A stretch of DNA of 64,000 bases, from contig NZ_KB899920.1 of assembly GCF_000378465.1 (NCBI RefSeq), forward strand, positions 43,070 through 107,069, written 5' to 3'. Of the stretch, positions 60,436-64,000 are shown piece after piece. Made by a program: the position numbers and the translations under genes. Numbering within the stretch: position 1 is the stretch's first letter; every line of letters starts with the position of its first letter. A model generated the notes under the pieces. That model saw only the letters and a program-made list of their open reading frames with translations. It was not told the origin of the DNA and did no database searches. The stretch comes from Elioraea tepidiphila DSM 17972 (lineage in GTDB: Bacteria > Pseudomonadota > Alphaproteobacteria > Acetobacterales > Acetobacteraceae).

Positions 60436-60461
60436 GCGCGGGCCTCCAGGGGTGCCCGCGC
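60436..60461 (-). terminator. Hairpin between the phosphatase gene and rplY
   Basis: An 8-bp stem (60436-60443 with 60454-60461, 10-nt loop) lies 28-53 bases before the rplY ATG and 47 bases past the phosphatase stop. It may end the upstream transcript or sit in the rplY leader. Confidence 0.4.
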
Positions 60462-60507
60462 CGATAGCGTCCGCGGCGGACCGCCTCGCCCGCCGCGCGG
60501 GCGCCTT

Positions 60508-61107
60508 CTACGCCGGGGGCGCGGCCTCGGCAAGCGCCGTCAGCCGCCAGGCCGACCCGCCATCCGCGGGGGGCTCGACATACAGCGGCATGGCGTTGGG
60601 GGTCCGCACATTGATCTCGAGCCCGAGCGCCCCGCGGACCGCCCGCCACAGCGCGCCGTGCGCCACCACCAGCACCGCCGGCGGCCGGTCGAGCGCCCGG
60701 TTCATCCCGGCCACCGCCCGCGCCCGGAGCGCGGCGAAGGGCTCGCCCCCCTCGGGCGTGAAGCGCCCCTCGACCCAGTCGGCGAACCACGCGCCCATGG
60801 GCTGGCCCTCGTTCACCCCGAACGCGGCTTCGCGCAGGTCGTCATCGGCCGCCATGTCCAGCCCCAGCGCCTCGGCGACGATCGCCGCGGTGTCGCGCGC
60901 CCGGCCCAGCGGGGAATGCACGATCGAGACGATCCCGCGCCCCTTCAGCAGCTCGGCGGCTGCACGGGCCTGGGCGATGCCGCGCGCGTTCAGCGGCACG
61001 TCCACGTTGCCCTGGCTGAGGAACCGCGCGTTCCAGTCGGTCTCGCCGTGGCGGAGGAACCAGAACGCGACCGGCGTGAGCGCGCCCTCGGCAACGATCG
61101 TGCTCAT
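60508..61107 (-). CDS. Histidine phosphatase family protein (phosphoglycerate mutase-like)
   Basis: A 199-residue protein with the RHG motif FLRHGETDWN, which carries the phospho-His, a second Arg in HSPLGRARDTA and the second His in VVAHGALWRAV. Glu at EAAFGVNEG fits the acid. The family dephosphorylates small metabolites such as alpha-ribazole phosphate or phosphosugars; the substrate is unknown and no cobalamin genes are near. ATG at 61107. Confidence 0.88.
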   Translation of the reverse strand: MSTIVAEGALTPVAFWFLRHGETDWNARFLSQGNVDVPLNARGIAQARAAAELLKGRGIVSIVHSPLGRARDTAAIVAEALGLDMAADDDLREAAFGVNEGQPMGAWFADWVEGRFTPEGGEPFAALRARAVAGMNRALDRPPAVLVVAHGALWRAVRGALGLEINVRTPNAMPLYVEPPADGGSAWRLTALAEAAPPA

Positions 61108-61327
61108 CGTCCGGCACCCTGGCCGCACGGCCCTGTGACACCCATCCATGCCTCCATGTTCGCCGCGCACCATGGCGCGGCTCGACGCAACCGCCAACAC
61201 CCTTCCGGTCGGTGGATCGACGATGGCCACGGCCCTCCGCGAACGCGGGGCGACTGTCGCCTGACACAAGCGCGGGGGAAGGGCCGCAAGGCCCTTCCCC
61301 CGAACCCCCATCCCATGACCCCGCAGT
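61108..61327. other. 220-bp gap before the histidine phosphatase
   Basis: Apart from the GCAA hairpin near its right end no gene or clear promoter is seen. Minus-strand promoter for the phosphatase is expected here. Confidence 0.3.
61274..61301 (-). terminator. GCAA-tetraloop hairpin after the MoaD/ThiS gene
   Basis: A perfect 12-bp stem (61274-61285 with 61290-61301) with a GCAA loop, 27 bases past the MoaD-like stop. It shares its core and loop with the hairpin at 59015-59038. Confidence 0.65.
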
Positions 61328-61600
61328 TCAGCCGCCGCTGATCGCCGTCAGGATCACGACATCGGCGCCCGCGCGCAGGGGCGTCTCCAAGCCAGCACGC
61401 TCGCCGTCCACGAACACGTTGATGTGGCGGCGGATGGCGGGACGCGAGTCACAGAGCCGGTCGCGCATCCCGGGCCAGCGCGCCTCCAGCGCATCCATCG
61501 CCTCGGCGACCGTCCCCGCGCCGACCTCCACCCGCGGCAGCGCGCCCGGAAACAACGCGAGCAACGCCCCTGGCAAGGTCACCGATACCTGCGCCGACAT
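61328..61600 (-). CDS. MoaD/ThiS-family ubiquitin-like sulphur carrier, orphan
   Basis: A 90-residue beta-grasp protein with LLALFPGALPRVEVGAGTVAEAMDALEARWPG and a C-terminal TAISGG. The terminal Gly-Gly implies activation to a thiocarboxylate or conjugation. A true moaD sits next to moaE at 41.6 kb, so this second copy probably serves another reaction, such as thioamide or cysteine chemistry. It abuts the EamA gene with no gap. As recalled for other genomes, this subfamily pairs with BNR-repeat proteins. Confidence 0.82.
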   Translation of the reverse strand: MSAQVSVTLPGALLALFPGALPRVEVGAGTVAEAMDALEARWPGMRDRLCDSRPAIRRHINVFVDGERAGLETPLRAGADVVILTAISGG

Positions 61601-62467
61601 TCACCGCCTCCATCCCAACGCCAGCACGTTCCCCGCCGCCACCAGCGCGACACCCGCGACCGCCGGCAAGGTCCAGACATACCCCTCCACGACGGACGAG
61701 ATGCCCAAGGCGATCACCGGCACCAGCACCAGCACGAACGCCGCCCGGTCCGGCCCGATCCGCGCCTGCAGGGTGAAATAGCACCAGAACGAGACGATCG
61801 AGAGCCCGAGCACCTGGTACGCGAGCGCGCCGATCCAGCCGGGGTCGCGCGGGAACGGCATCCCCACCCCCTGCACGAAACACGCGCCCACGGCGAGCGG
61901 GATCGCGAACACCAGCCCATCCGCGATCAGCGGAAAGGTCGGCAGACCCGCGCGCGCATTGCGCACCGCCACCATGTTCCCGGCTGCCACGATCACGCTG
62001 CCGACCGCGCCCAGCACCACGCCGAGCCACGCCCCGGCGCGCCCGAGCGTGTCCCATTCCGGCAGGAACACGAGCGCGAGCCCGGAGGCCGCGATCGGCG
62101 CGCCCACCAGCACCCCCCGCCGGAACCCGACACCGTAGAACAGCCTCAGCCCCACCGCGTTCAGCGGAATGACCGACGCCATCACCAGCGCGACGAGACC
62201 CGAGGCGACGTGCCGCACCGCCTCGTACAGCACCAGGTTGTTGGCCGAGAACAGCGCCAGCCCCTGCAAGGCGACGAAGGGCAGATCGCGCGCCCGCGTG
62301 CCGGGATGCCGCCCGGTCGCGCGCAGCACCGCCTGAAGGATCACCGCCGCCGCGATCACGCGCCAGGCCACCGCCGGGGACGCCGGCGCGACATCCACCT
62401 GCAGGCGCGTGGCCACCCATCCGGCCGCCCACATCGCCGCGGTCGCGAGGAACAGCCCGACGTTCAA
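61601..62467 (-). CDS. EamA/DMT-family permease
   Basis: A 288-residue protein with ten membrane helices in two EamA repeats (GWVATRLQVDVAPASPAVAWRVIAA in the first, QVLGLSIVSFWCYF in the second). The family exports metabolites or amino acids; the substrate is unknown. It starts with TTG at 62467, sharing TTGA with the ada stop, so its translation depends on ada. The MoaD/ThiS gene follows at once. Confidence 0.85.
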   Translation of the reverse strand: MNVGLFLATAAMWAAGWVATRLQVDVAPASPAVAWRVIAAAVILQAVLRATGRHPGTRARDLPFVALQGLALFSANNLVLYEAVRHVASGLVALVMASVIPLNAVGLRLFYGVGFRRGVLVGAPIAASGLALVFLPEWDTLGRAGAWLGVVLGAVGSVIVAAGNMVAVRNARAGLPTFPLIADGLVFAIPLAVGACFVQGVGMPFPRDPGWIGALAYQVLGLSIVSFWCYFTLQARIGPDRAAFVLVLVPVIALGISSVVEGYVWTLPAVAGVALVAAGNVLALGWRR

Positions 62468-63534
62468 TCGCCCCCGCCGGCCTCGGCCTCAAGCAGCGCC
62501 CGCTTGCGCGGCAGGCCCCAGCGATAGCCGTGCAGCCCCCCGTCCTTGCCGACCACCCGGTGGCACGGCACCGCGAGCGAGACCGGGTTGCGCGCGCAGG
62601 CCGTCGCCACCGCACGGACCGCATCGGGCCGGCCGAGCGCCGCCGCGACCTCGCTGTAGGTGCGCGTCTCGCCCGGCGGGATGCGCCGCAGCGCGTCCCA
62701 CACGCGCTTCTGGAACGCGGTGCCCTGGAGGTCGAGCGGCAGCGCGAGCCCCGCGCGCGGCCGGTCGATGAACGCCAGCACGGCGGCGAGATGCGCCGCC
62801 AGCGCCGCGTCGTCCGTCACGATCGTCGCGTTGGGGAAACGTCGGCGCAGGTCGGCGAGCAGCGCCTCGCGCGGCTCGGCGAAGCCGAGGAAGCACACCC
62901 CGCGCGCGGTCGCGCCGACCAGCAGCGGGCCGAACGGGCTCTCGGCGAAGGCGGCGGTGATGGTCTCGCCCGCGCCGCCCCGTCGCGCGCGGCCAGGGGT
63001 GATCCCGCCCGCGGCCGCATAGGCGCCGCGCAGGCTGCCATAGCCGGCGGCGAAGGCCGCCTCGGCGACTCCTGCCCCCTCGGCCACCGCCTCGGCGAGC
63101 CGCCGCGCGCGGACGGCCTCGGCATAGGCCCGCGGCGTGAGCCCGGTCTGCGCCTTGAACAGCCGCAGGAAGTGGAACGGCGAGTAGCCGGCGCGAGTGG
63201 CGAGCGCCTCCAGTGTCGGCGGCGCCTCGGCCGCCTCGATGGCGGCGACCGCGTCGCGGACAACGGCGGCCCCGGTGAGATCGGCGGCCTCCGCCTTGGG
63301 CCGGCAGCGCAGGCAGGCGCGGAACCCGGCGGCCTCGGCCGCGCGCCAGTCCTCGAAGCGGCGGATGTTGGCGCGCCCCGGCAGCCGCGCCGGGCAGCCG
63401 GGCGCGCAATAGATCGCGGTGGTGACGACGCCGATCACGAACCGTCCGCGCGCGGACGGGTCGCGGGTCGCGACGGCCTGCCACGCGAGATCGTCGAGCG
63501 GCGTTCCGGTGCGCGTGAGCGCGGCGCGGGGCAT
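62464..63534 (-). CDS. ada: Bifunctional Ada DNA methyl-repair protein and activator
   Basis: A 356-residue Ada with three parts: an N-terminal zinc domain (Cys43, Cys47, Cys74, Cys77; Cys43 would take the phosphotriester methyl), an AraC-type helix-turn-helix (YSPFHFLRLFKAQTGLTPRAYAEAVRARRL) and a C-terminal O6-methylguanine transferase with PCHRV (Cys324). Methylated Ada activates its own gene. It is divergent from a LysR gene, 123 bases apart, and leads ada-eamA-moaD. Confidence 0.95.
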   Translation of the reverse strand: MPRAALTRTGTPLDDLAWQAVATRDPSARGRFVIGVVTTAIYCAPGCPARLPGRANIRRFEDWRAAEAAGFRACLRCRPKAEAADLTGAAVVRDAVAAIEAAEAPPTLEALATRAGYSPFHFLRLFKAQTGLTPRAYAEAVRARRLAEAVAEGAGVAEAAFAAGYGSLRGAYAAAGGITPGRARRGGAGETITAAFAESPFGPLLVGATARGVCFLGFAEPREALLADLRRRFPNATIVTDDAALAAHLAAVLAFIDRPRAGLALPLDLQGTAFQKRVWDALRRIPPGETRTYSEVAAALGRPDAVRAVATACARNPVSLAVPCHRVVGKDGGLHGYRWGLPRKRALLEAEAGGGD

Positions 63535-63657
63535 GGGGCGATCCTCCTCTCTGGGGTGGCCGCTGACTAGCCCCCGGGCCGGGAAGGACGCGCGCCCGGG
63601 CTTGCGGTCGAAGCGTCGGCCGTTCCGCGCCGGGCCGGATCGGCGCAGGATGCGGCC

Positions 63658-64000
63658 ATGCCCGAGCTGAACCTGAACCGGATCGACCTCAACCTGCTGA
63701 CCGTGTTCGCGACCCTGATGGAGGAGCGCAGCGTGACCAAGGCGGGTCAGCGGCTCAATCTCAGCCAGCCCGCGACCTCGGGCGCGCTGAACCGCCTGCG
63801 CGAGGTGTTCCGCGATCCGCTGTTCATCCGCACCGGGCGCGCCTTCGAGCCGACCGCGCGCGCGCTCGAGATCATGGAGCGGGTGGGACCGGCGCTCGCC
63901 GCGGTGCAGGCCGCGCTCGCGCCCTCGATCCCGTTCGACCCGGCCACCGATGCGCGGCATTTCCGCATCGGCTGTTCCGACGAGGCGGCGATCCCGCTGC
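63658..64000 (+). CDS. LysR-family regulator, cut by the right edge
   Basis: The first 114 residues are present: MPELNLNRIDLNLLTVFATLMEERSVTKAGQRLNLSQPATSGALNRLREVF is a typical LysR winged helix, and FRIGCSDEAAIPL begins the co-inducer domain. The rest lies beyond the window. It is divergent from ada. The ligand cannot be judged. Confidence 0.9.
   Translation, partial: MPELNLNRIDLNLLTVFATLMEERSVTKAGQRLNLSQPATSGALNRLREVFRDPLFIRTGRAFEPTARALEIMERVGPALAAVQAALAPSIPFDPATDARHFRIGCSDEAAIPL

Overview
The window is very GC-rich bacterial DNA, packed with genes on both strands, with short gaps and many 1-4 nt start/stop overlaps. The gene content points to an Alphaproteobacterium, most likely a Rhodospirillales/Acetobacteraceae (Roseomonas-like) organism. 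The signs are tripartite tricarboxylate (Tct) and TAXI-TRAP transporters, a phasin of the polyhydroxyalkanoate type, YbjN, ProC and a COQ9-like protein close together, a MarR/OmpR/kinase set beside ilvE, and L-glycero-D-manno-heptose synthesis, which means a Gram-negative envelope. The taxon is inferred from gene content and style; no rRNA gene is present. No tRNA, CRISPR array, prophage or insertion sequence was recognised.

Layout. 0.1-5.0 kb (minus): cytochrome b561, a BNR-repeat protein with its own promoter and operator palindrome, and a type I secretion pair (HlyD-like adaptor plus PrtD-like ABC). 5.3-13.0 kb (mostly plus): tcuAB-like tricarballylate/citrate oxidation genes, an amidohydrolase (minus), tctC-tctB-tctA and a 3-hydroxyacyl-CoA dehydrogenase-like gene; together a plausible tricarboxylate uptake and oxidation block. 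13.1-19.4 kb (minus): a GST, prs, and a tightly overlapped run hldD-lgt-midA-pgeF-(22-residue membrane peptide)-lipoprotein. 19.5-24.0 kb: ubiK, ybjN, proC, a COQ9-like gene and a phasin on plus, interrupted by three minus-strand small genes (DUF1488-like, a membrane protein, exoD). 24.2-27.3 kb: TAXI-TRAP binding protein and fused permease. 27.3-30.9 kb: sensor kinase, OmpR regulator and MarR regulator, divergent from ilvE. 30.9-36.4 kb: a 1805-residue PAS/GAF hybrid histidine kinase carrying an exact 30-bp tandem duplication.

36.6-41.2 kb: a cytochrome c with an early amber stop, an amidase, a GT39-type membrane glycosyltransferase and a TPR protein. 41.2-46.5 kb (minus): moaE, moaD, a lipoprotein, pgsA, uvrC, then folB and a pteridine-reductase-like SDR, separated by an AT-richer gap with DnaA-box-like sites. 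46.6-52.1 kb: an SDR lacking the catalytic Tyr/Lys, an alpha/beta hydrolase, an orphan gene (minus), a peptidoglycan-binding serine protease and a GMC oxidoreductase. 52.1-63.5 kb (minus): an EF-G paralogue away from any ribosomal operon, a peptide-type ABC importer without ATPases, ychF, pth, rplY, a histidine phosphatase, a second MoaD/ThiS protein, an EamA permease and ada. A LysR regulator runs off the right edge.

The main recurring non-coding signal is a set of perfect intergenic hairpins. Two at 21.9 and 59.1 kb share the prefix ATGCAGGGGGGT and a GCG loop and have compensatory stem changes; one of them forms the 3' end of pth. Two at 59.0 and 61.3 kb share a GCAA tetraloop. No previously unknown multi-gene system can be demonstrated from sequence alone. 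The best candidates for new biology are the hairpin family, the overlapped 22-residue peptide, the orphan Cys/His protein at 48.3 kb and the SDR without catalytic residues.
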